From an uncultured Oscillospiraceae bacterium (GTDB lineage: Bacteria > Bacillota > Clostridia > Oscillospirales > Oscillospiraceae): a DNA stretch of 23,115 nt. The notes under the pieces were generated by a model. The model did no database searches, had not been told where the DNA came from, and saw nothing but the letters and a program-made list of their open reading frames with translations. Position 1 is the stretch's first letter; each line of letters opens with the position of its first letter. Positions 13,610 through 19,424 of the stretch are shown here, piece by piece. Where the stretch lies: assembly GCA_934635545.1 (NCBI GenBank), contig CAKTZN010000009.1, positions 1-23,115 of the forward strand, read 5' to 3'. The position numbers were made by a program, and so were the translations under genes.

Positions 13610-14104
13610 TCACGCCCCCGTGACCTGGGAGAGCGTCACGACCGAGCAGCCCTTGCTTTCGTAATACGCAAGCATCTCCGGCAGCTTCTTTTTATCGTAG
13701 CTGGTGATGCAGTCCGACAGCACATGGACGGTATAGCCGGCTTTCCGCATATTATAGCTGGTGGACTTGACGCAGGCCGCGGCGTCGGCCCCGGCAAGAT
13801 AGAATTCAGTAATGCCATGCTCCTGAATGAAGGCGGCAAACGCCTCGCAGGTCAGGGCGCTGCTCTTTACCTTCGTGAAGATATGGTCAGACACGACCTT
13901 CATCTCCGGCACCAGCTCGGCGCCGCGGGTGCCGGGCTTGAAGGTCCTTGTCCCCGCGGACAGGTTGTTGTGCTGGATGTAAATGACCCACAGCTCCTTC
14001 TGCGCGGCCCAGTCGATGGCCTTGTTGACGTTGTCCATGATCTCCCGGTAGTTTTTCGTGATGTCATTCTGCAGGTCGATGACCACCAGTGCGCTGTTTT
14101 TCAT
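13610..14104 (-). CDS. Isochorismatase-like cysteine hydrolase
   Basis: The start at 14104 (MKNSALVVIDLQND) follows GGAGG by 7 bases; the longer frame to 14242 would translate the leader. The 164-residue product has the catalytic triad of the family: Asp10 (VIDLQND), Lys78 (TKVKSSAL) and Cys111 (GADAAACVKSTSYNMRKAGY, with the usual CV-x-x-T-x-x-x-x-x-x-GY). Members hydrolyse isochorismate, nicotinamide, N-carbamoyl compounds or similar amides; no substrate can be assigned. It is first in the six-gene minus-strand operon, under a strong operator-controlled promoter. Confidence 0.88.
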   Translation of the reverse strand: MKNSALVVIDLQNDITKNYREIMDNVNKAIDWAAQKELWVIYIQHNNLSAGTRTFKPGTRGAELVPEMKVVSDHIFTKVKSSALTCEAFAAFIQEHGITEFYLAGADAAACVKSTSYNMRKAGYTVHVLSDCITSYDKKKLPEMLAYYESKGCSVVTLSQVTGA

Positions 14105-14153
14105 GTGATATCCTCCATAATCTCTTTTTGCCTCTTTTTTCCCCAAATAACAG

Positions 14154-14208
14154 ACGCAGCACAGGCCGTTTTTGTGGCATACACTGCGTCTGTCATTCTG
14201 CTCTCTTC
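14154..14208 (-). repeat. KTR 3'-end relic (copy B) with hairpin in the operon leader
   Basis: Homologous to the end of the KTR gene and its terminator at 10080-10142. Here no KTR reading frame is attached. The hairpin arms GACGCAG/CTGCGTC lie at 14154-14191, between the operon promoter and the first gene, where they could act as an attenuator; only a weak T-rich tail (TTATTT) follows. Confidence 0.75.
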
Positions 14209-14244
14209 GATGTCTGTGCCGCTTGCACAAATATGTACACACTA

Positions 14245-14270
14245 TGATGTATAACTAAGATTATACATCA
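14245..14270. promoter_or_regulatory. 26-bp operator-like dyad over the operon promoter
   Basis: Perfect 10-base arms TGATGTATAA and TTATACATCA separated by CTAAGA. The dyad covers the -10 box of the minus-strand promoter, a classic repressor position. The bound regulator is not known; the TetR encoded at 14395-15018 is the nearest candidate. Confidence 0.75.
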
Positions 14271-14288
14271 ACGAATATAACTTGTCAA
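14260..14288 (-). promoter_or_regulatory. Perfect sigma-70 promoter of the six-gene operon
   Basis: On the minus strand TTGACA (14288-14283), 17-base spacer, TATAAT (14265-14260). The start site would fall near 14253, about 150 bases before the first start codon. Confidence 0.88.
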
Positions 14289-14353
14289 TCCCACCGGCAC
14301 AGAATTTACAAGCCCAACAGGGCAGGGGAGCCACATCTCTCTCTGCGTAAGAA

Positions 14354-14380
14354 AAACCGGAGCCCTTTGGGCTCCGGTTT
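14354..14380 (-). terminator. Terminator of the TetR gene (shared terminator family, copy 1)
   Basis: Twelve-bp stem AAACCGGAGCCC/GGGCTCCGGTTT with a 3-base loop, followed on the minus strand by further T (TTCTTAC). Nearly identical hairpins occur at 16634-16660 and 18082-18110. Confidence 0.88.
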
Positions 14381-14394
14381 GGGTCAAAAGCGGG

Positions 14395-15018
14395 TCAAGT
14401 GACGGGAACATCTCCGGATTCCGTCCCTGCCGCTTGCCACCGTAGTTGTGCGCCTCGGATGTGATCCTTGAACATCCGGTCGGCAAAGGCCACCATCTGT
14501 TCCGGCGTGCGCTCGATCTCGCCCAGCAGCCAGCTTTCGATCACGCCCGAGACAGCGACCACATAAATGTGCGTCATCAGCGCGATATCCTCCTCGCTCA
14601 CGCCGCCCAATAGCGCCCCGACCTCCTGACCGACCTGCTCAACGACACGGTGGATGATCGCATGAATATCTGCCTTAAAAAAGCGTTTCAGATGCTCTCG
14701 CCCGACAGATTTTAAGGCACACAGACAGACGGCACGGTTGTCCTCTATGTAACGGAATAGCTGCAAAAGCCCCTCCTGCCAGAGGAGCATCCCCTCATGC
14801 TGCTTGAGCAGCGCAACGGCTTCCTCTTGAAACATCCAGCGCATCAGGTCATAGACATCCTCAAAGTGATAATAGAAGTTTTGCCGGCGGATGCCGGCCC
14901 GCTCCGTGATGTCATGGATGGTGATCCTGTCGATGGGCTTTTGCGCCATCAGCTCCTTCAGCGCCTCGGCCAGGGCGCGGCGGGTCTGATCAGATGAGTT
15001 GCGTATGATCCTATCCAC
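14395..15018 (-). CDS. TetR/AcrR-family regulator with TetR_C_8-like C-terminus
   Basis: The start is GTG at 15018, 7 bases after GGAGG. The 207-residue product has an N-terminal HTH with the signature ITIHDITERAGIRRQNFYYHFEDVYDLM (residues 32-59). The C-terminal half includes MTHIYVVAVSGVIESWLLGEIERTPEQM, as in the DhaS-like TetR subgroup common in Bacillota. It is divergent from the amidohydrolase gene at 15215 and may control it, or may act on the dyad at 14245. The ligand is unknown. Confidence 0.9.
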   Translation of the reverse strand: MDRIIRNSSDQTRRALAEALKELMAQKPIDRITIHDITERAGIRRQNFYYHFEDVYDLMRWMFQEEAVALLKQHEGMLLWQEGLLQLFRYIEDNRAVCLCALKSVGREHLKRFFKADIHAIIHRVVEQVGQEVGALLGGVSEEDIALMTHIYVVAVSGVIESWLLGEIERTPEQMVAFADRMFKDHIRGAQLRWQAAGTESGDVPVT

Positions 15019-15041
15019 AAGTCATCCCTCCTTTTCTCCGT

Positions 15042-15050
15042 ATTATAGCA
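15042..15050 (-). promoter_or_regulatory. Extended -10 promoter of the TetR gene
   Basis: On the minus strand TGC-TATAAT (15050-15042), 24 bases upstream of the GTG. There is no good -35 at the usual distance; TTGACC lies 24 bases away. The same TATGCTATAAT string is the -10 of the MerR gene. Confidence 0.65.
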
Positions 15051-15164
15051 TACCGACGGCGGTTTTTTATAGGTCAATTTATCAGCCGGTGTCATGAACC
15101 AGACAGATGGCGGGAAGTTGACCCTTGCTTTGGAGGGGGCACTGCCGTAAGATGGCCTTGCTTT

Positions 15165-15185
15165 GCCGGGCGGTCTCAGCCCGGC
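15165..15185 (+). promoter_or_regulatory. Hairpin in the amidohydrolase leader
   Basis: Seven-bp perfect stem GCCGGGC/GCCCGGC with a 7-base loop, 30 bases before the start codon, followed by an A-rich stretch and not by T. No convincing plus-strand promoter was found between 15019 and 15214. Confidence 0.4.
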
Positions 15186-15214
15186 GGAAAACGGAAGAAA
15201 GGTCAAAAAAAGAC

Positions 15215-16186
15215 ATGAAATATTCCCGTAAGATCGACTTTCAGGCGCATTACCTCCCCAAAGCCTACTATGACTTCTTAGAGGAGGAAGGACTGTATTG
15301 CCCAGACGGCTTTCCAACACCGGATTGGGACGAAGCGTGGCAGCAGGAGACCATGGGTGAGCTTGGCATCGCCTATGCGCTGCTCTCCATTTCTTCTCCC
15401 AGCGTTTACACCGGCAACAAGTTCCGCAGCCGGGAGCTGGCGCGTAGGATCAACGAGCAGGGTGCGGAGATCGTTTCCCGTGCACCGGGCAATCTCGGTT
15501 TTTTGGCAACGCTGCCGCTGCCCCATGTCCACAGCAGCATTTTTGAGGCCCGCTATTGCCTGGACGAGCTGCACGCGGACGGCGTGGGACTAATGACCAA
15601 TTACGGCGGCGTGTATCTGGGTGATCATCGGCTGGACGAGCTTATGGAGGAACTGGACGGCCGCGGTGCGCTGGCCGTCATGCACCCGACGCAGCCCGCT
15701 GTCATGCAGCCGAACGTCAACGAAGAGATCCCTGTCCCGGCCTTTGAGTATTTCGTGGAGACCACGCGCACCTTTATCAATATGGTGCAGAACGATACCT
15801 TCACCCGGTATCCCAATATCAAGTGGGTCGTTCCCCACGGCGGCGCGTTCCTGTCCATCCTGGCCGACCGTTTTGAGAGCTTTGCGCTGATGCTGCGGTT
15901 TGCCGACCCTGACCGGCGGGCGGACATCATGGAGGACATGGCCCATGTTTACTACGACATGGCTGGTTTTTCTGAGCAAAAGCAGCTTGAGATGCTGCTG
16001 CGCAATGTGGACGAGAGCCATCTGCTCTACGGCTCCGACACCCCCTACACGGACATTACCGCCTGCGTCGGTCAGGCGGAGGCGCTGGAAAGTACAGAAA
16101 AGATTACCAAGCAGCAGAAGCAGATGCTCTTTACGGACAACGCCCTTGCGCTGCTGCCGAAACTGAATGAGAAATTTATAAAGTGA
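15215..16186 (+). CDS. ACMSD-like amidohydrolase (amidohydrolase_2 family)
   Basis: The start at 15215 (MKYSRKIDFQAHYLP) is chosen because the family begins with the I-D-x-H-x-H-x-L-P strand; only a weak AAAGG is upstream. The 323 residues match the length of 2-amino-3-carboxymuconate-6-semialdehyde-decarboxylase-like enzymes, which do metal-dependent decarboxylation or hydrolysis. Metal-site candidates: His12, His157 (VMHPTQP), His208 (PHGGAF) and Asp275 (GSDTP). The first ligand of the HxH pair is Gln10, so the motif is QAH. This could weaken metal binding or mark a subfamily. The gene is divergent from the TetR gene and forms an operon with the next small gene. The true substrate is unknown. 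Confidence 0.85.
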   Translation: MKYSRKIDFQAHYLPKAYYDFLEEEGLYCPDGFPTPDWDEAWQQETMGELGIAYALLSISSPSVYTGNKFRSRELARRINEQGAEIVSRAPGNLGFLATLPLPHVHSSIFEARYCLDELHADGVGLMTNYGGVYLGDHRLDELMEELDGRGALAVMHPTQPAVMQPNVNEEIPVPAFEYFVETTRTFINMVQNDTFTRYPNIKWVVPHGGAFLSILADRFESFALMLRFADPDRRADIMEDMAHVYYDMAGFSEQKQLEMLLRNVDESHLLYGSDTPYTDITACVGQAEALESTEKITKQQKQMLFTDNALALLPKLNEKFIK

Positions 16187-16196
16187 GGTCATTAAA

Positions 16197-16514
16197 ATGA
16201 TGGAAGCAAATCTCGAACAGTATGACATTCAGCTTAAATCCCCTATGGGATGGATCAAGGTCAAAGCGGATCTTGTCGTAGACTCTGAAACGGAATTTCA
16301 CGGAGAGGTCAAGCTGCTGGGTCTTACCGTGCCGATGGTGGATTGTGTCAAAAATGCCTTTACCTATCAGTTCAAGGCTTCGCCAAAGCTGCCCTTCGGC
16401 GTATTGGAGGTCACGATCACCGCAGAAGTTCATGCCGATGGCAGTGTCACCGGCATTGCCAACGCCCCCCGGCACAAGCCCATGGAGATCAAAGGTCAGC
16501 GGGTACGGGTATGA
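16197..16514 (+). CDS. Small predicted beta-rich protein, unknown function
   Basis: A 105-residue protein. GAGG at 16185-16188 overlaps the stop of the amidohydrolase gene and lies 8 bases before ATG 16197, so the two are cotranslated; ATG 16200 is an alternative. The sequence alternates polar and hydrophobic residues, typical of a small antiparallel beta barrel: SPMGWIKVKADLVVD, FHGEVKLLGLTVPM, FGVLEVTITAEV, GSVTGIANAP. The layout resembles the small beta domains (with T/S-P-M-G starts) that accompany some clostridial flavoproteins, but this is a weak resemblance. No catalytic motif is visible. It may bind a ligand or partner the amidohydrolase. Confidence 0.75.
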   Translation: MMEANLEQYDIQLKSPMGWIKVKADLVVDSETEFHGEVKLLGLTVPMVDCVKNAFTYQFKASPKLPFGVLEVTITAEVHADGSVTGIANAPRHKPMEIKGQRVRV

Positions 16515-16633
16515 CACCGCATCACAGCGCCATCTAAGGGAAAGGGTCTAGCCCGACATGGAGCAAGTACCAGAATATGGAACCGACTTTATGGTGAAGG
16601 CTGCGTCCTTCATTGCGGGTTGTCTCCAAAGAA

Positions 16634-16660
16634 AAACCGGAGCCATTCCGGCTCCGGTTT
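16634..16660. terminator. Bidirectional terminator between the 105-residue gene and the MerR gene (copy 2)
   Basis: Eleven-bp stem AAACCGGAGCC/GGCTCCGGTTT with loop ATTCC. The minus strand continues with TTCTTTGGAG. It separates convergent genes. The stretch 16515-16633 in front of it has no gene I could recognise. Confidence 0.85.
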
Positions 16661-16684
16661 GCGTTATTTACCGCTGTCTGGAAT

Positions 16685-17107
16685 TCAATGTGTCGGTCGG
16701 TTCTCCGCCGTCCAGTTCTTCGGGTTGGTATCATCCAGGGCAAGCCCCGCAAGGATGGCCTCATAGTGGGCCGCCTTGTCATCCATATACTTCACCGTGG
16801 CCTGAGCCTCCTCCAGCCGCTTATAGGCTTCCGCCCGCTGCTTCAGGATAATGGCATACCTTGCCCGCAGATTTTCTTCGTTTTCTTCCGCAAGGCACAG
16901 CCGACAATACGCCTGAATGGCCTCGATAGACGCACCGCAGCCCTTCAGGCATTGGATGCCCTGCATCCAGTTGACGGATTCCTCATTGAACACCCGGCGG
17001 TTGCCGCCGTCCCGCTGACAGGGCAGCAGCCCCTTATCCGTGTAGAACCGCAGGGTATGCTCAGTGACGCCGAACATCTCGGCCATCTGCTTGATGGTAT
17101 AATCCAT
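16685..17107 (-). CDS. MerR-family transcriptional regulator
   Basis: A 140-residue protein starting MDYTIKQMAEMFGVTEHTLR, with the winged HTH of MerR (residues 1-70, including FYTDKGLLP and the wing NRRVFNEESVNWM) and a C-terminal coiled coil for dimerisation. It lacks the conserved cysteines of metal-sensing members in the C-terminus, so it more likely senses an organic compound or stress. GAGGT lies 7 bases before the ATG. It is divergent from an aldo-keto reductase gene, the usual layout for MerR regulators of AdhR/YhdM type, which respond to aldehydes or electrophiles. That role is inferred from context. Confidence 0.9.
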   Translation of the reverse strand: MDYTIKQMAEMFGVTEHTLRFYTDKGLLPCQRDGGNRRVFNEESVNWMQGIQCLKGCGASIEAIQAYCRLCLAEENEENLRARYAIILKQRAEAYKRLEEAQATVKYMDDKAAHYEAILAGLALDDTNPKNWTAENRPTH

Positions 17108-17128
17108 AGCCGCACCTCAAAGTTTCTC

Positions 17129-17159
17129 TTGACTTCGTGTTACTCGAACTTGTTACAAT
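17129..17159 (+). promoter_or_regulatory. MerR-type promoter of the aldo-keto reductase gene
   Basis: TTGACT (17129-17134), a 19-base spacer and TACAAT (17154-17159). The long spacer is the hallmark of MerR-activated promoters. Inside it lies the interrupted palindrome TTCGTGTTACTCGAA (17134-17148), the likely operator. Confidence 0.88.
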
Positions 17160-17160
17160 C

Positions 17161-17189
17161 ATTATAGCATAGCAGTTACGTCTATGCAA
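17161..17189 (-). promoter_or_regulatory. Divergent promoter of the MerR gene
   Basis: On the minus strand TTGCAT (17189-17184), 17-base spacer ending in TGC, TATAAT (17166-17161). Its start site falls at the edge of the MerR operator, so the regulator can also control itself. Confidence 0.75.
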
Positions 17190-17210
17190 ATATGAGTTTG
17201 GAGGACGAAT

Positions 17211-18044
17211 ATGGAATATTTGACTTTGAATAACGGCGTCCAAATGCCGCTTGTCGGCTTTGGTACATTTATGCTGGGCGGCGAAGCCTGCAAAGACGCG
17301 GTGGCAGCGGCAATCGAAAGCGGCTATCGCATGATCGACACGGCGGAGGCCTACGGCAACGAAAGGAAAGTGGGTCAGGGCATCCGGCAGAGCGGCATTG
17401 ACCGCAGAGAGCTGTTTCTTGTTACCAAGGTGAACTTCAAATCCTACGAACATGCGGAAGAAACGGTGATGCAGTCCCTTGAAAATCTGCAGACGGACTA
17501 TCTCGACCTGCTGCTCCTGCACTGGCCCTTTGCCAACTACTACGCGGCGTGGCGCACGCTGGAAAAGCTGTACGCAGAAGGCAAAATCCGTGCCATCGGC
17601 GTTTCCAATTTCGAGCCGGACCGGCTCCTTGATCTGATTGCCTACAACAAAATCGTCCCGGCGGTGAACCAGATCGAGACCAACCTCTATTGCCAGCGCG
17701 GTACCGAGCGGAACTGGATGGATAAGCGGCAGGTGGCCCACATGGCCTACGCGCCGCTGGGCCAGGGCAATCGCAATGAAATGTTTGCCGAGCCTGCGGT
17801 GTGGGCTCTCGCCGAAAAATACGGCAAGACCCCGGCACAGGTGCTGCTCCGCTTCCTGACCCAGAAGGGCATTGCCGTTATCCCCAGAAGCGCACGGCCG
17901 GAGCATATCCGGGAGAATTTTGCCCTGCTCGACTTCACGCTGACCGATGCGGAAATGGCGCAGCTCTCCGCGCTGGATAAGAAGGAACCCCTTATCGGCA
18001 GACCTGAGACGCCGGAGTTGGTGGAGTTTTCCCTGACGTGGTAA
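17211..18044 (+). CDS. Aldo/keto reductase
   Basis: A 277-residue protein with all four AKR catalytic residues: Asp43 and Tyr48 (IDTAEAYGNE), Lys73 (VTKVNF) and His104 (LLLHWPF). The NADPH-binding C-terminal signature IPRSARPEHIRENF is present. Length and motifs fit the 2,5-diketo-gluconate-reductase-like group (AKR5), which reduces aldehydes and ketones with NADPH in the cytoplasm. GGAGG lies 7 bases before the ATG. The upstream MerR promoter suggests induction by reactive carbonyls or electrophiles, so a detoxification role is likely. Confidence 0.92.
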   Translation: MEYLTLNNGVQMPLVGFGTFMLGGEACKDAVAAAIESGYRMIDTAEAYGNERKVGQGIRQSGIDRRELFLVTKVNFKSYEHAEETVMQSLENLQTDYLDLLLLHWPFANYYAAWRTLEKLYAEGKIRAIGVSNFEPDRLLDLIAYNKIVPAVNQIETNLYCQRGTERNWMDKRQVAHMAYAPLGQGNRNEMFAEPAVWALAEKYGKTPAQVLLRFLTQKGIAVIPRSARPEHIRENFALLDFTLTDAEMAQLSALDKKEPLIGRPETPELVEFSLTW

Positions 18045-18081
18045 AGGAGCGCAGCGCCACGAAGGCGCTGCCTCCAAAGAA

Positions 18082-18110
18082 AAACCGGAGCCCTTTGGGC
18101 TCCGGTTTTT
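18082..18110 (+). terminator. Terminator of the aldo-keto reductase gene (copy 3)
   Basis: Twelve-bp stem AAACCGGAGCCC/GGGCTCCGGTTT, loop TTT, tail TT. The upstream flank CTCCAAAGAAA is the same as at 16634. Confidence 0.92.
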
Positions 18111-18207
18111 GCTGCTGTTTTGCCAAGACAGATTTTCCTGTCATACCCGCAGAGCTTTGCAGCTTCATTTTGGGCCAACGCGGGAAATTAGGCGCAGATT
18201 GGAGGGA

Positions 18208-18231
18208 TGTCCCATGCAGCTATGTGGGACA
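18208..18231 (+). promoter_or_regulatory. Inverted repeat before the MATE remnant
   Basis: TGTCCCA (18208-18214) and TGGGACA (18225-18231) around a 10-base loop, in an otherwise gene-free stretch (18111-18267). It may be an operator or RNA hairpin from the former MATE promoter region. Confidence 0.35.
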
Positions 18232-18267
18232 CCTTCCTGTAAAGTCAAATACCTCGAATCACAGGAA

Positions 18268-18687
18268 ATGAATCAATCACGGGCAAAAACCATTTTAAAA
18301 TATGTGCTGCCGACCGTTTTAAGCCAATGCGCCTTTTTCCTCTTTGCCATCATTGACGGGATTTTTGTCGGCCACGGCGTAGGAACGGATGCACTGGGTG
18401 CCGTCAATCTGGCGCAGCCCTTTGTTATGGTGGTCGGTGCGGACACAGCCGCAACGGAAATGGCATTGACAGCGATCCCCCAGTATGGCTGGCTGTTCCT
18501 GTTTGCCGCTATGAATACGGTACTGTCCGCCTACCCGTATATCTCCGGCGGCAATACGGGTAACTCTCTTTCAGTCAGCAAGATCCTCACTGCTTATATC
18601 GGTGTCATCGTATTTCCTCCTGTCATGATATTTCAGAGGCATCCATCACAACATTTTTGCTGTCAATCGATGGCACTGTTATCTTAG
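18268..18687 (+). pseudogene. Decayed MATE-family efflux gene
   Basis: The start MNQSRAKTILKYVLPTVLSQ and the following IIDGIFVGHGVGTDALGAVNLAQPF are the first two helices of a MATE transporter. After residue 58 the sequence jumps to DTAATEMALTAIPQYGWLFLFAAMNTVLSAYPY, which resembles a late helix of the family, so several hundred residues in the middle are missing. The end (RHPSQHFCCQSMALLS) is out-of-frame sequence. Only 139 codons remain, against about 450 in intact members. The start has a poor ribosome binding site. An intact, different MATE gene follows at 20604. Confidence 0.8.
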
Positions 18688-18708
18688 CGAAGCCTTTTTG
18701 CGCAAAAG

Positions 18709-18741
18709 CGGCTGCCGACGCCTTCTGTGCATCGGCAGCCG
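18709..18741 (-). terminator. Hairpin terminator on the minus strand
   Basis: Ten-bp stem CGGCTGCCGA/TCGGCAGCCG with a 13-base loop, followed on the minus strand by CTTTTGCGCAAAAAG. It lies 18 bases after the stop of the small frame at 18760, which suggests a real minus-strand gene end existed here. Confidence 0.65.
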
Positions 18742-18759
18742 CCCGCTGAATGGGGATAT

Positions 18760-18876
18760 TTACTGGATGAGTCCGCTTTCCTTCAGCAGGATCTCAATAT
18801 CGGTGCCCTTGACCTTTTTCAGGACCAGCTTGAGCATTTGCATTGGCGAAGCATGGTTTTTGTTGCACTTTTCCAT
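18760..18876 (-). other. 38-codon minus-strand frame, possible gene tail or small protein
   Basis: A short frame from ATG 18876 to TAA 18760 reads MEKCNKNHASPMQMLKLVLK and continues with KVKGTDIEILLKESGLIQ. It looks like real coding sequence (amphipathic Lys/Leu pattern, GC-biased third positions) and a terminator hairpin follows. It overlaps the truncated TetR frame. It may be the 3' end of a larger gene lost by deletion, or the frameshifted end of the TetR gene. No ribosome binding site is visible, and I do not recognise a family. Confidence 0.35.
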
Positions 18877-19088
18877 TCAACAGAGCTGTCTTGCGGAACA
18901 AAGTACTCGACCCGTTCCCGAAACCACGCATCCAGCAAAGCGTAAATATCCTGATAATGATAATAGAATGTGTTGGGACTGATGCCTGCCCGTTTGACCA
19001 ACGCAGCTACCGTGATCTTATCAAACGGAAGTTCTTCCAGCATTGTCTGGACTGTGGCCATGATGAGTTTTTTTGTATATAAAGCCAT
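18819..19088 (-). pseudogene. Truncated TetR-family regulator
   Basis: It starts with a good AGGAGA 8 bases before ATG 19088 and encodes a TetR DNA-binding domain (FDKITVAALVKRAGISPNTF, then YYHYQDIYALLDAW). After about residue 70 the frame runs into unrelated sequence (KTMLRQCKCSSWS) and stops at 89 residues, against about 190 in the family. The ligand-binding domain is missing, so the gene is probably broken. With the decayed MATE gene it looks like the remains of a TetR-efflux module. Confidence 0.75.
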
Positions 19089-19347
19089 GCGCAGCTCTCC
19101 TAAGTGTGGGAGTCAATTCGTTTTCATACCGCATTTTACAGGATTCGAAACAAAAACGCAAGTTCCGCCCGAAGGGAAATGCAGGCTCTTCATATATTTC
19201 GACACACAGCGGAGAAGATCAGCTGATATTGTCTATCGGCATTGGCGCTTTCCTTAGCGCACACATCTTTCCGGATTCAAATGAGAATGGCGCCATCGGT
19301 TGACAAGGGCAAACACGTCTGCCAGCGTGTCTTTCCGATGGGGAGGC

Positions 19348-19376
19348 TTGACAGGATTTTTTGGCCATGTTATGAT
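19348..19376 (+). promoter_or_regulatory. Sigma-70 promoter of the amidohydrolase-MATE unit
   Basis: TTGACA (19348-19353), 17-base spacer, TATGAT (19371-19376). The stretch 19089-19347 before it holds no gene I recognise. Confidence 0.88.
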
Positions 19377-19395
19377 GTTTTCACTAACATATTTA

Positions 19396-19407
19396 TTACC
19401 ATGGTAA
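19396..19407. promoter_or_regulatory. Putative GntR operator, site 1
   Basis: Perfect 12-bp palindrome TTACCATGGTAA, 19 bases downstream of the -10. The core TACCATGGTA recurs at 22959-22968. Confidence 0.65.
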
Positions 19408-19424
19408 CGAAAGGCGGTATGGGT

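Noticed and set aside
13610..14242. Longer N-terminus of the cysteine hydrolase (start at 14242)
   Set aside because: The extra residues translate the leader and the KTR relic. The ATG at 14104 has a good GGAGG and begins the family's first strand.
15125..15214. Upstream extension of the ACMSD-like amidohydrolase (start at 15125)
   Set aside because: The extra 30 residues are basic, resemble no family part and read through the GCCGGGC hairpin. The conserved first strand begins right after ATG 15215.
17061..18077. 338-codon minus-strand frame opposite the aldo-keto reductase
   Set aside because: The plus-strand gene has all catalytic residues and a MerR promoter; the minus frame is its mirror.
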